45,646 bases of DNA from Brevundimonas diminuta 470-4 (lineage in GTDB: Bacteria > Pseudomonadota > Alphaproteobacteria > Caulobacterales > Caulobacteraceae), in NCBI GenBank assembly GCA_000318405.1, contig KB291735.1, positions 53,368-99,013 of the forward strand, read 5' to 3'. This document shows positions 17,255 through 25,773 of the stretch, piece after piece. Position numbers and translations under genes: made by a program. The notes under the pieces are model-generated. The model did no database searches. It had not been told where the DNA came from and was given only the letters and a program-made list of their open reading frames with translations. Each line of letters starts with the position of its first letter. Position 1 is the first letter of the stretch.

Positions 17255-18526
17255 CTAGGCTGCCGGCGCCTCCGGGCGGTTGATGCGGCCGAGGAAGAGA
17301 ATGGCGCCGGTCTCCTTGTCGCGGATCAGAAAGAGGAAGGGGTGGTCGGCGCGGAAGGTCGGTGGCGGCGTCACAGGCGCGCTCGTCGGTTCGACGGCGA
17401 TCCCGGTGGCCGCAGCCGCTTCCGTCCCCTTCTCATCGATCCTCAAGAAGGTCTTGTGCACCACCTGGCCGATCGCCAGAGGGGCGTCGGCGATGCCACG
17501 GAAGTCGGCGCCATCGGCGAAGGCGATCCCCATGCCCAGCATGGTCAGTTGCGGGATAAGATCGTAGCTGAGCGCCGTCTCGGTCTTTGGAAGATAAAGC
17601 AGGACCCGCCGAGGCTCCTCCTCATCAAGTGCAATGAGCCAGCCCGCAAGATTGGCGCTGAGTTGAGCCTCCACGTCCGACAGGCCGCCGCGCGTGCGCG
17701 GCAGGATCACAGTCATCGACAGCCGATCGCCCCTATAAGGGAGATCGATGGCCTGCAAGGCCCCGGTTTCCAGCAGGCGCAGGTACCCACGCTGATACAT
17801 CATCGGCGTCGACAGGCGCGAGCCATCGGCCCGGTAGAATGTTTGGTCGCTTGTGTTGGAGGCGTTGAACGGTTGGGCCCAATCACCCAGGAAATAGACC
17901 GCGTTGGTGACGATCAGGCGCGTGGCGTCGTTGATGCTGGAAGGGCTGAGCAACTCCGGGATGCGCCTGCGCGTCTGTCCCGAGACCCAGGCGTTGATGC
18001 GCCCGGCCGCCTCATCAGGCGCGTCCCGAAAATCCACGGGCCGGGCCAGGGCGCCGTAATCCCGCTGGACGCTCTGAACGAAATCGGGTTTGAGGCCAAA
18101 GCCGTCCTGCACCCACACCGCGTTGGCGACGCTGAGCGTGGTCTGTCCGTCCTCGCGCTCGAGCGAACGCAACAGTGCGCCCAGGTCTGCGTCGAGCGAG
18201 GGGCTGTCGGGGAGACTGAGGCTGCTCAGGAGGGCTGTGCGCGTCTGGCCCCGGGCTCCCGCCGAGACCACCCCGAAGGCCCCCATCAGGCTGACCGGAG
18301 AGATGACGACATTGTCGTCTCCAGCGCGCAACTGGTCGTAGAGCCTCACGCCGAGCGTTTGCCCGCTGAGATCGGCCGGCGCGTTGACCGCGGGCGCATC
18401 GGTCAAAACAGGGTCATCGGGAAGAGAGGCCGGAGCCGTCGTGCAGGCGGACGCCGCCAGGGCGAAGGAGGCCAGGGCTGCAGAGGCCCCTAACCGCGCA
18501 ACGTCGCCCTGTCGCCGCCGGACCAT
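17255..18526 (-). CDS. Serpin family lipoprotein (protease inhibitor)
   Basis: A 423-aa bacterial serpin. A lipoprotein signal (LASFALAASAC, Cys28) would place it in the envelope. The serpin core is complete: NVVISPVSLMGAFGV (helix B region), ANAVWVQDGF, LIVTNAVYFLGDW, and the closing signature DHPFLFLIRDKETGAILFLG. The reactive loop hinge GTEAAAATG (residues 367-375) has the small residues needed for loop insertion, so it should be inhibitory; alignment with alpha-1-antitrypsin puts the scissile bond near Thr381-Ser382, which is approximate. Its ATG overlaps the DUF3597 stop (TGATG), making it the last gene of the envelope operon. The target protease is unknown. Confidence 0.93.
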   Translation of the reverse strand: MVRRRQGDVARLGASAALASFALAASACTTAPASLPDDPVLTDAPAVNAPADLSGQTLGVRLYDQLRAGDDNVVISPVSLMGAFGVVSAGARGQTRTALLSSLSLPDSPSLDADLGALLRSLEREDGQTTLSVANAVWVQDGFGLKPDFVQSVQRDYGALARPVDFRDAPDEAAGRINAWVSGQTRRRIPELLSPSSINDATRLIVTNAVYFLGDWAQPFNASNTSDQTFYRADGSRLSTPMMYQRGYLRLLETGALQAIDLPYRGDRLSMTVILPRTRGGLSDVEAQLSANLAGWLIALDEEEPRRVLLYLPKTETALSYDLIPQLTMLGMGIAFADGADFRGIADAPLAIGQVVHKTFLRIDEKGTEAAAATGIAVEPTSAPVTPPPTFRADHPFLFLIRDKETGAILFLGRINRPEAPAA

Positions 18527-18912
18527 CAGTCCCTCAGGCTTGCCGGGACCTGCCCGCCGTTCTCGGCCAACTTGGCCCAGACCGCACCGGAGAGGGCGAT
18601 GTTCTGCTCCGCGGATCCGTGAGGACCGGCATGCACGCCGAGTTCCTCCGCAAGGTCCTTGCGAGCGGCGAGACTGGAGTCGAGATCCAGCAGCTTCAGG
18701 AGGTCGACGATGGAGGTGCGCCAGTTGCCGCCGCCGCCCTTCATCTCCGCCATCTGGGACAGGACCTGCTCGACATCGACCGGTTGGGAAGCGACAGGGG
18801 CCGCCGTCGGCTGCACAGGAGGGGCTTGAGGTGTGGGCGCCTGGGGCGCCGCCGGCGTCTCAGGCTTCTTGTGCCCTGTGATCTTGTCCCAGATTTTTCC
18901 GAAAATACTCAT
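18526..18912 (-). CDS. DUF3597 family protein
   Basis: A 128-aa protein that starts MSIFGKIWDKITGH, has a Pro/Ala-rich spacer (about residues 17-50), and then a helical domain with VDVEQVLSQMAEMKGGGGNW and SIVDLLKLLDLDSSLAARK, the DUF3597 pattern. Some distant members carry LysM-linked versions, but here only the helical domain is present. GAGG lies 7 nt before the ATG at 18912. It lies 61 nt downstream of the ompA-like gene and overlaps the serpin start by 1 nt. No signal peptide is visible. Function is unknown; the operon suggests an envelope-stress role. Confidence 0.85.
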   Translation of the reverse strand: MSIFGKIWDKITGHKKPETPAAPQAPTPQAPPVQPTAAPVASQPVDVEQVLSQMAEMKGGGGNWRTSIVDLLKLLDLDSSLAARKDLAEELGVHAGPHGSAEQNIALSGAVWAKLAENGGQVPASLRD

Positions 18913-18973
18913 GATCGACCTCGATGTGCGTGTGTTGGGATCCGGGCGCGGATCGCGCCCGGGGTCATAGGGA

Positions 18974-19591
18974 TCAGCGTTGGACAACAACCAGTTCGGT
19001 GCGGCGATTCTCCGCCAGCCCGCCGGCCGTGGCGTTGCTGTCGACCGGGTTGGTCTCGCCACCCGAAAGCGACTCGATACGTCGTCCATCCACGCCTGAA
19101 GCGATCAGAGCCGACCGCACCACATCCGCCCGAGCCTGGGCCAGCGTGCGATTGGCGGCATCGGACCCGCGTGCATCGGCGTATCCGTAAAGCCGGACGT
19201 GCGCGTTCGGATAGCGGCTGAGGACGGCGGCCACGGCCTGGATTTCGGGCCGATCCTGAGGACGGATCGTGGATGCACCCGTATCGAAGTTGACGCGCTC
19301 GAAGGCGAAGGTCCGCGGCGCGGCGTCAGATCCGGCGAGATAGGCGTCCAGGCCTGAGACGCCGGCGGGGCTGGCGGGACCCGCGGTCGGCGGCAGAACG
19401 GGACCGGTTTCGACGGGGAACGCAGCGGCGTCCGTCACTGCCGGATCGACCGCCGCACGATCATCACCGCAGCGCGTGAGCAGGAGAAGCAGAAGCAGAA
19501 GGACCACGGCTCCGATGATCCACGGAAGGTATTTGCGCCAAGAGGGCGCCACAGGATCCAGGCGGGGATCGCGATCTCGGTTGTCGGTCAT
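18974..19591 (-). CDS. OmpA family protein with N-terminal membrane anchor
   Basis: A 205-aa protein: one transmembrane helix (about residues 20-40, a Leu-rich run), a Pro/Ala-rich linker, then a C-terminal OmpA domain (about 90-205) with VNFDTGASTIRPQ, LYGYADARGSDAANRTLAQ and LAENRRTELVV, which binds peptidoglycan. AAGGAG is 6 nt before the ATG at 19591. It is anchored in the inner membrane and probably links it to the cell wall. It is second in the operon after the channel protein (66-nt gap). Confidence 0.9.
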   Translation of the reverse strand: MTDNRDRDPRLDPVAPSWRKYLPWIIGAVVLLLLLLLLTRCGDDRAAVDPAVTDAAAFPVETGPVLPPTAGPASPAGVSGLDAYLAGSDAAPRTFAFERVNFDTGASTIRPQDRPEIQAVAAVLSRYPNAHVRLYGYADARGSDAANRTLAQARADVVRSALIASGVDGRRIESLSGGETNPVDSNATAGGLAENRRTELVVVQR

Positions 19592-19657
19592 GTCGGGCTC
19601 CTTGTTGGAAGCGAAGTCAAAAGACCGGGCCGCGAAATGCGGCCCGGTCCGGGAGGG

Positions 19658-20959
19658 TTATTGCGGCGGGATCTTCGTGACCTTGTCGGCCCACATCTGA
19701 GCCACTTTGCCCGCCGCGTCGCGTCCGCCGAGACCAAAGGCCAAGGCCGCGGCGACCGCCGCGGCTCCCAGGATCAGGCCGAAGGCGAGAAGAACGATGT
19801 CGTCGGCGATGCCCATGAAGCGCAGGCCCATGGCCGTCGCCAGCGCGATCGTGGCCCAGCGGACCAAGGTCGACGCGAAACCGTCGGCGCCGCCAGTCCC
19901 CTTGTTGATCAGGTTGGCCAGAACGCCGCCGATCAGGACGCCGGCGGTGATGATGATCCCGCCGACGATGACATGACCCGCCAGCGCCAGGATCTCCTGG
20001 AGGGTGACGGCGATCGTGCCGAACTGCAGCAGCTTGGCGGCCTCGACCGCGGTGAAGGCGACGATCGCCGCCATGGCGATCTTGCCGACGATGGACGACG
20101 GCGTCAGGGCCTTGGGCGTCTCTCCGCCGAGCGCCCGAGCCGTGGCGGGCGTGACGTCGCCGGCATAGGGCGCGGAGGCAGGAACGGGTTGGGCCGGCGT
20201 CTCGGCAGTGGCCGTGAGGCTGGTCAGGCTGGAGATGCTGCGATCGAAGCCGGTGGCCGGCAGGATGCGTTCGATCAGCTGGGCGACCCAGCGACCGATG
20301 AACCAGCCTACAGTGAGGACGATGGCGGCGGCGAGGACGTGGGGAATCGCCGCCAGGACGGTCGAGAGGACGGCCACGGCGGGAACCGTGAGGGATTCGA
20401 TGCCGAGCTGTTCCAGGGCGGCGATGGTGATCGGGATGAGGATCAGGACGAACACCAGGGTACCGATGGCCGTGCTGACACCGGTCGATCCGGTCGCCTT
20501 TGTCAGACCGGCCTTCTCAAGCCAGCGATCGGCGTTGGCGGCCTGCAGGGCGGCCTCGACGACCCGCCTGGCCAGGGTGGCGACGACGAAACCGATGAAG
20601 AAGATCAGGACGGCGCCCAGCACGCTCGGGACGAAGGCGGCGACCTGGGTCAGAAGGGTGTTGAGGGGGGTGACGACCTGGTCGAGGTTGAGGACGCCGA
20701 GCGCCGCGACGACGCCGAAAAGCAGGATCAGCCAGAAGGCGACGTCGCCCAGGCTCGCGCCGATAGAATGTTTGGGATTATCGCTGGCGGTCGCTTTCGA
20801 GGCGCCCGGAATGCGGTTGATGCCCTTGGCCAGCGCCCATTTGACGGCCTTGCCGATAAACCAGGCCGCGACCAGGATGACCAGGGCTCCGAGCGCCTTG
20901 GGGCCCCATTCGTAAATGAGCGCGTTCCAGCCGATGAACTCGTAGTTTGCCGTTTGCAT
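19658..20959 (-). CDS. CmpX/MscS-like multi-TM channel protein
   Basis: A 433-aa inner-membrane protein with at least eight hydrophobic helices and repeated TM_helix (PF05552-type) segments such as GAVLIFFIGFVVATLARRVV and AAIVLTVGWFIGRWVAQLI. This is the pattern of CmpX-like proteins, distant relatives of mechanosensitive MscS channels. A soluble Ala/Pro-rich loop lies at about 255-290. GGAGGGTTG precedes the ATG at 20959, and the gene heads the four-gene operon channel-OmpA-DUF3597-serpin. Homologues have been linked to envelope stress and osmotic response; gating activity here is inferred. Confidence 0.82.
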   Translation of the reverse strand: MQTANYEFIGWNALIYEWGPKALGALVILVAAWFIGKAVKWALAKGINRIPGASKATASDNPKHSIGASLGDVAFWLILLFGVVAALGVLNLDQVVTPLNTLLTQVAAFVPSVLGAVLIFFIGFVVATLARRVVEAALQAANADRWLEKAGLTKATGSTGVSTAIGTLVFVLILIPITIAALEQLGIESLTVPAVAVLSTVLAAIPHVLAAAIVLTVGWFIGRWVAQLIERILPATGFDRSISSLTSLTATAETPAQPVPASAPYAGDVTPATARALGGETPKALTPSSIVGKIAMAAIVAFTAVEAAKLLQFGTIAVTLQEILALAGHVIVGGIIITAGVLIGGVLANLINKGTGGADGFASTLVRWATIALATAMGLRFMGIADDIVLLAFGLILGAAAVAAALAFGLGGRDAAGKVAQMWADKVTKIPPQ

Positions 20960-21108
20960 TCAACCCTCCACGACGCTCCCTCGCAAGCGTTGCCGAACTA
21001 ACGGTGCAAAGCTGGGGGGGGTTCCGCCTGGCGATGGCTTTCACGCGGGGAACCGCCCATAAGCAGTCGGGTTGGTCGATCGCTACTCGTCGCTCACAGT
21101 TCTGGATT

Positions 21109-21802
21109 ATGATGTTCATTCGCGTCATCCCGCTTTCACTGTTGGTAGGGCTGGCCGCCTGCGGCGCGCCGTCTCCTGACCAAGCGGCTCGGCCGCAACC
21201 TGCGCCCGTCGCTGTCGCTGCGCCAGAGCGCCCGACGGCCGCGGGCCTGTCGCGGCAGGCGATCGAGGCCGCGACATTCGAGCCGCCGGCGAAGCTGTCG
21301 CCTTCTAACGCGCCCGCGGCGACGCCAGGGTCGACGCCGCCTTTTGCAAGCACGCCGACGCAGGTCCCAGCGGGTGAGGACGTCGTTCCACGACACCAGC
21401 ACCGACCGCAGCCCTGATCCGGGCGCGATTCTCCTGGATCGCTCGCCCTTTTCGCCCGGAGCCATCGATGGTCTGGACGGGGAAAACATGCGGCAGGCGA
21501 TCGCGGCCTTTGAGACCGCCAATGGTCTGACCGTCGATGGGCAGCTCGACGCCGAAGTGTTCAGCCGCCTGGCGGCGGACAGCCGGCCCGTACTGAGCGA
21601 CTACGTCATCACCGCCCAGGACCTTGCAGGTCCCTACATTGGGGCCCTGCCGGACGACCTTGAGGGCAAGGCGCGGCTGACTGCGCTCGGATACGCCACG
21701 CTGAAGGAAGCGCTGGCGGAGCGGTTCCATATGACCGAGGCCCTATTCGACGCCCTCAATCCCGGCGTCGATCTCAGCCGGGCCGGGCAGACCACGCTAT
21801 GA
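21109..21802 (+). pseudogene. L,D-transpeptidase lipoprotein, frameshifted and truncated
   Basis: The 5' part gives a lipoprotein signal, MMFIRVIPLSLLVGLAACG, then a Pro/Ala-rich stretch whose frame stops at 21415-21417. The next frame carries a peptidoglycan-binding-like domain (LLDRSPFSPGAIDGLDGENM and FETANGLTVDGQL) and the LysM-like spacer FHMTEALFDALNPGVDLSRA typical of caulobacterial L,D-transpeptidases. It then stops at 21802 before the YkuD catalytic domain, so the active-site HxxN/SxGC region is absent. The frameshift lies between about 21360 and 21420. It is divergent from the channel operon. Confidence 0.75.
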
Positions 21803-21967
21803 CCACCGGTATGTCCCGGCTGTCATAGCGTCCGTCGGCAAGACCAGCTCCGCGTCGGGCTCCATAGCGGCCCAGCCACCCGCGCCACCTATCATCGCGA
21901 GGATGGGAGACACCAGTCCCGTCTCGAGCTTCTGCACGCGATTCAGCATTGCGCGGACTGTGGTCAT
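21797..21967 (-). CDS. Small hypothetical protein (56 aa)
   Basis: MTTVRAMLNRVQKLETGLV..., a short protein with an N-terminal amphipathic helix followed by SPILAMIGGAGGWAAMEPDA. Small proteins of this layout occur beside phage packaging genes in alphaproteobacteria, but I cannot name a family. AAGGA lies about 7 nt before the ATG at 21967. Its stop abuts the stop of the truncated L,D-transpeptidase on the other strand, so it may belong to the insertion that removed that gene's 3' end. Confidence 0.45.
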   Translation of the reverse strand: MTTVRAMLNRVQKLETGLVSPILAMIGGAGGWAAMEPDAELVLPTDAMTAGTYRWS

Positions 21968-22185
21968 CGTCAGTCCTTGCCACTGATCGGGCGGAACCTC
22001 GGGCCAGCGCCGGGCCGACGCGGAGCAGATGCGCGAACTCACCCTACCCCCTTCGCCAACTGCAATTCCCCGGCTGAAGCGGCGACTGCGCGGCCAAAAC
22101 GTAGTCCACCGCTTTCTCATGCTGCCGGGGTCCGAATCACTCCGATCTGCGTCAAGCTAGGTCCCCCAAAATCATGGAGACGGCG

Positions 22186-22623
22186 ATGACTTTCGTGACG
22201 CTGACAGACCCCAAGAAGTCTGTGCCCCTGTCGCAGGTAACGGGGGTTGAGAAGATTGAACGAGAAAGACTGCGCCTCACAATGCAGGATGGGACGCACG
22301 TTGAAACCCATGCATTCCTGTGGGAGCACGTTGCTCGATACCAGTTTCAGCAGGTGATCCCGGCTTCACCAGGCACCTTCCTGATCACCGAAACTGAAGA
22401 CGAGGGGTATGCGCCTGAATACTTCGAGCCTGTCATTGGCTGGGCGGTTCATGCCGCAGGTGGGGTCCAGCCTTTGATCCACTACGGCATCCCCGACGAC
22501 GACAACGCGCACGTTCTGCACCCGGACGGCAAGGTCACGAACGCAGGGGGCGGCACGTTCAAGTCCCTTGAAGAATATTTGGACCTTCTGGCCCAAGCCA
22601 AGGCCGAGCGCCTAGCAGCCTAA
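22186..22623 (+). CDS. Hypothetical protein (about 145 aa)
   Basis: A 145-aa soluble acidic protein starting MTFVTLTDPKKSVPLSQVTG. It has a beta-rich first half, the segment TFLITETEDEGYAPEYFEPV, and a helical end LEEYLDLLAQAKAERLAA. Another ATG lies four codons upstream (22174), but GGAGACGGCG fits 22186 better. No family is recognised. Codon use is less GC-extreme than in the neighbours, as expected for accessory DNA. The 218-nt gap before it holds nothing identifiable. Confidence 0.6.
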   Translation: MTFVTLTDPKKSVPLSQVTGVEKIERERLRLTMQDGTHVETHAFLWEHVARYQFQQVIPASPGTFLITETEDEGYAPEYFEPVIGWAVHAAGGVQPLIHYGIPDDDNAHVLHPDGKVTNAGGGTFKSLEEYLDLLAQAKAERLAA

Positions 22624-22631
22624 ACAAGTCA

Positions 22632-23006
22632 CTAAGCCGCGAAATAGGCGATTGAGAGAGGTTCGCCAGTCAGGAACGGGTTTGCCCAAGTAGGGGATGC
22701 GCCGTCGTGCCAGACGTGGAATGGGACGCCGGGAAAGATCGCCATGACTGTTGACGCATTCGACAGCTGGACTGTCCGTTCGACCTTCTTACCGCGGACA
22801 CGCGAAACTCGGTCGGCGGAACCTTTCAAGTGCTCGCCGACGGTCGCAGTCCACACCTCGCCGTCGTGAGTGAACTTGATCGAATAGATCCTCTGACCTG
22901 GCGGAGGAGCCGATTGGCCGATAGCGCGGGCCAACCCTGCGAAACACTCCTCCCATTTTTCAGAAGAGACCTTCGGCACGAAGAACGTCGGGCGACTATC
23001 CATCAT
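22632..23006 (-). CDS. Hypothetical protein (124 aa)
   Basis: A 124-aa protein with a helical N-terminal part (KWEECFAGLARAIG) and a beta-rich core (RIYSIKFTHDGEVWTATVGE), ending in FHVWHDGASPTWANP. No signal peptide, membrane helix or recognised family. It converges on the 145-aa gene with an 8-nt gap. The start at 23006 has no clear ribosome site; a second ATG follows immediately. Confidence 0.55.
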   Translation of the reverse strand: MMDSRPTFFVPKVSSEKWEECFAGLARAIGQSAPPPGQRIYSIKFTHDGEVWTATVGEHLKGSADRVSRVRGKKVERTVQLSNASTVMAIFPGVPFHVWHDGASPTWANPFLTGEPLSIAYFAA

Positions 23007-23018
23007 GCAGGGATAGCT

Positions 23019-23426
23019 TCACGCCCCTAGGAGCACAACGTTCTCGGCCGAGGCCTTCGCGGCAGCGATCTTGGCCTGCTGCTCAATCCAGTCACCGATC
23101 TTCTGAACGTCGGGCTGAAGCCAATCGAGCCGTGCCAGATCGAGATAGTTCCGGGCGGTGATATCCTCCTGCGCTGGCTTGTGGCCAGTCAGTAGGTCGG
23201 TCGCGGGATCGCTGATCTGGCTCTCCCGAGGGCCGCTCGAATTCAGAAGTCGGAGCACCGCGTCTAGGTTCAATCTCGTCCACCGAGCGGACCGTCCGGA
23301 CGTCAGCATTGAGCCACGAACCGACTCTCGGGTTTGTCTGATCGCCCATCTACGCCGCCCAAGCGACCGCCGCAGAATAGTTCTCTCCATCTTCCACGGC
23401 GGCGCGCCTACGCCAGAGTTCGCCAA
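23019..23426 (-). pseudogene. Integrase-like (tyrosine recombinase) C-terminal remnant
   Basis: The end of the frame, TGHKPAQEDITARNYLDLAR followed by LDWLQPDVQKIGDWIEQQA, resembles the C-terminal box of phage/ICE tyrosine recombinases (GH...TARxY, with the Tyr as nucleophile). Upstream there is an Arg-rich segment but no complete catalytic Arg-His pair, and no catalytic-domain start is seen. I read it as a remnant of an integrase from a lost mobile element. The assignment is tentative. Confidence 0.45.
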
Positions 23427-23509
23427 GGCAGTTTAGGGCGCGATCTCGCCGCCGACTTCGCGTTCCGAAAAGCGGATCTCCGTAATGTCTGCGAAGGGTG
23501 GCCACATCG

Positions 23510-24259
23510 TCAAATCTGCGCGTCCGCAGGTTTCTTGTGATCCGGTCCGACGTCTCTGCCTTTTCGTGCCATGCGCCACATAAAGAAGATGATGCCGCAG
23601 AAAAGGAACAGCGTGCATAAGATGCTTCCCTGCGGGCCAGCCGCGCCACCGGTGAGAAGATCCGGTCCGGCTGGTGTCAGCGAGACGATGAGCGCGGGCA
23701 CGCCCGCGTCGAGGCCGGTGACCGGCACGTCGAAGCCGGTGGCTATTATCCAGTTCCATCCCACGTGCCATCCCATCACGCCCCAGATGTTGTTGGATGA
23801 GATGGACCACGCGCTCGCGAAGAGAGCGAAAAGCAGGATGTTGCCGGTGACGAGCCAGGGCTGACCTCGGGAGAAATGGAGGAGCGTAAAGGTAAGCGAC
23901 GATAACAGGACGGCGACGACGAGGTTCGCGCGGCGTGTGATGACTGAGATGAGCCATCCACGGAAAATGATTTCTTCGATGCTGGCTTGAACGAGGAAGC
24001 CTACGAAGAGGCCAGCCATTGCGATGATTGCGCCGGAGAACCGAGCGGCCGGAAACAGTGCGCCAGGCTCGTAAGCGCCAGCCAACCAGATACAGGCTAT
24101 CATTGCCGACGGCATGACGACGCCAACAACCAAGCCGCCATAGAATCCTTGCGCCGCTCCGTGTCTCGTAAGACCGATTGTGCCGGCATTCCGCCGCTCT
24201 ACGACGGCTATCCACGCGGCGGCGGCGAGCAGCCAGGTGATGAAGGATACCAACAGCAT
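23510..24259 (-). CDS. CPBP family intramembrane metalloprotease (start unclear)
   Basis: A 249-aa multi-helix membrane protein with the CPBP/Abi glutamic protease motifs: Glu95-Glu96-x3-Arg100 (IEEIIFRGW), Phe124-x3-His128 (FTLLHF) and His165-x3-Asn169 (HVGWNW). Members process prenylated or other membrane substrates; some act in bacteriocin self-immunity. The first ATG is at 24259, but the same frame is open upstream to about 24430 and encodes another membrane-like segment (LLAPVICIALAIATEIP) without ATG, GTG or TTG. A likely native ATG at about 24427 is out of frame, so an N-terminal frameshift is possible and the protein may lack its first helix. Confidence 0.75.
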   Translation of the reverse strand: MLLVSFITWLLAAAAWIAVVERRNAGTIGLTRHGAAQGFYGGLVVGVVMPSAMIACIWLAGAYEPGALFPAARFSGAIIAMAGLFVGFLVQASIEEIIFRGWLISVITRRANLVVAVLLSSLTFTLLHFSRGQPWLVTGNILLFALFASAWSISSNNIWGVMGWHVGWNWIIATGFDVPVTGLDAGVPALIVSLTPAGPDLLTGGAAGPQGSILCTLFLFCGIIFFMWRMARKGRDVGPDHKKPADAQI

Positions 24260-24503
24260 CGCCGTGAGGCCCTGGGCGCCGGCGGATTCGCCCTGTGCAT
24301 CTTGAAAGCCGAACCGCTCAAGAAAAAGAGTGGACGGAATCTCGGTGGCGATCGCAAGGGCGATGCAGATGACGGGAGCGAGAAGCGCCCCATGGAAGCC
24401 AGCCGCGCGCCGGTGATGTGCTGTAAATGGTCTTAAGGTTCATACCCGCAGACTGACGTGGGTCGCGGTCCAGTTATAGAATGATCGTGTGCGTTGACGC
24501 GCC

Positions 24504-25310
24504 TCATACAGGTCTGGGACGATTGAGCCGTTGCCATTGCGCCGGCGTCAGGCCGTAGGCGCTCCGAAAGTGTCGCGTCATGTGGCTCTGGTCAGAGAAT
24601 CCGCTGGCGGCGGCGATTTCTGCAAGCGGGGCCCTGCCGTTCATCATGGCTCGCGCTGTGTCGAGGCGGCGGAAGATCAGATAGCGATATGGACTGACGC
24701 CCAGCAGCGCCCGGACTCCTCGCGAGAGCTGCCAACGATCCTGCCCGCTGACGCGTTCGAGATCATCAAGTCGGACATTGCTGTCCGGGTGGGCGTCTAT
24801 GAACGCGCGCGCCAGCGCCACCGCCTGGAGATCCACGCGCCGGTGATACGTCTGTTCACTCCCAAGTTCTGACAGCGCATCCGCGAGGTCGAGCATGGCC
24901 TGATCATACTCCAGGCCGCCGAGGGTCTGTTTGAGATCACCAATGAGGGCCGTGGCGGCCGCGAAAAGCCGCGCATCGTCAGATACGCCCCCGGCAAGGA
25001 AAGGAAGAGCACGTCCGCCGAGCGCCTCCTGAAGCGCGGATGGTGCGACGCTGGCGCTCCGGTACCGGAAGTGTCGCCCGTCCCCGGCGTGGCCGTCATG
25101 AAGCTCATCCGGATGGAGAACGACGATCTGACCTGGCAGCGAATGGCGCCGCGATCCGCGATAGGAGAAGCTCTGCACACCCGCGACGGTTATGGCGTTG
25201 GCGTATGTGTCGTGCCGGTGCGGGCCGTAGGCTGCCCCATTGAGGGACGCTTCGAACCGTTCGAAATCACCCGGCGCCCGTACTATCCAGCTCGTTTCGT
25301 CAAACGACAT
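24504..25310 (-). CDS. AraC family transcriptional regulator
   Basis: A 268-aa regulator. An N-terminal cupin-like sensor (about residues 15-130) has HRHDTYANAITVAGVQSFSY and GQIVVLHPDELHDGHAGD, followed by a linker and the double helix-turn-helix AraC domain (about 165-262), with DDLERVSGQDRWQLSRG and the second motif IAAASGFSDQSHMTRHFR. A GGAGG-type site is next to the ATG at 25310. The sensed ligand and targets are unknown; the CPBP protease gene, in the same direction downstream, is a candidate target by proximity only. Confidence 0.92.
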   Translation of the reverse strand: MSFDETSWIVRAPGDFERFEASLNGAAYGPHRHDTYANAITVAGVQSFSYRGSRRHSLPGQIVVLHPDELHDGHAGDGRHFRYRSASVAPSALQEALGGRALPFLAGGVSDDARLFAAATALIGDLKQTLGGLEYDQAMLDLADALSELGSEQTYHRRVDLQAVALARAFIDAHPDSNVRLDDLERVSGQDRWQLSRGVRALLGVSPYRYLIFRRLDTARAMMNGRAPLAEIAAASGFSDQSHMTRHFRSAYGLTPAQWQRLNRPRPV

Positions 25311-25773
25311 GCTCCTCCACCCCTCCTGCAGACGTGAGTCGATGGGCGTTCGCGAGGAATTTCATGAGGCGCTTTCAACAGGGTCGAACTCTGCATCGAC
25401 CCGCCACGCCATGTCGCACAACCGACAACGACTTTAAGCTTACGCTTACGTCATGACGTCGATTTCATCCGCGCATCGGCTTTGCCATCTCGCCCGCTTC
25501 AACCAGTAACCATCGTCGTTTGGCTACACTCCTCGGGAGGCCGAAAGTCCTGAATGGGTCGAGATGCGACTTTGGCTTGCGGCCGCAAACGAGACCTTCA
25601 AGGCAGCAATCGAGAAGGCGCGGGCGACCGCAACGCTGCGATGAGCCTGTCCACGAGCAGTTCACCACGGACGCAGCCGTAACGGTACGGCAACTTCCGG
25701 GTCGGGACCTTCTGCCCGCGGCTGGCCGCCATGCCATCTTCCGGACAGCCGGACGCCATCGTACGAAACGGCT
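25311..25773. other. Gap between araC-type gene and 557-aa gene, with a possible gene fragment
   Basis: The first 150 nt probably hold the araC-type promoter. A protein-like stretch with no start, at about 25510-25644 on the plus strand (...EWVEMRLWLAAANETFKAAI then EKARATATLR and a stop), looks like the end of a lost gene of unknown type. Nothing else is recognised. The gap may be a recombination scar. Confidence 0.3.

Noticed and set aside
19637..21001. A 454-codon plus-strand frame opposite the channel gene
   Set aside because: Highly repetitive Gly/Asp/Arg composition caused by the antisense of a hydrophobic protein. The minus-strand gene has a ribosome site and operon context.
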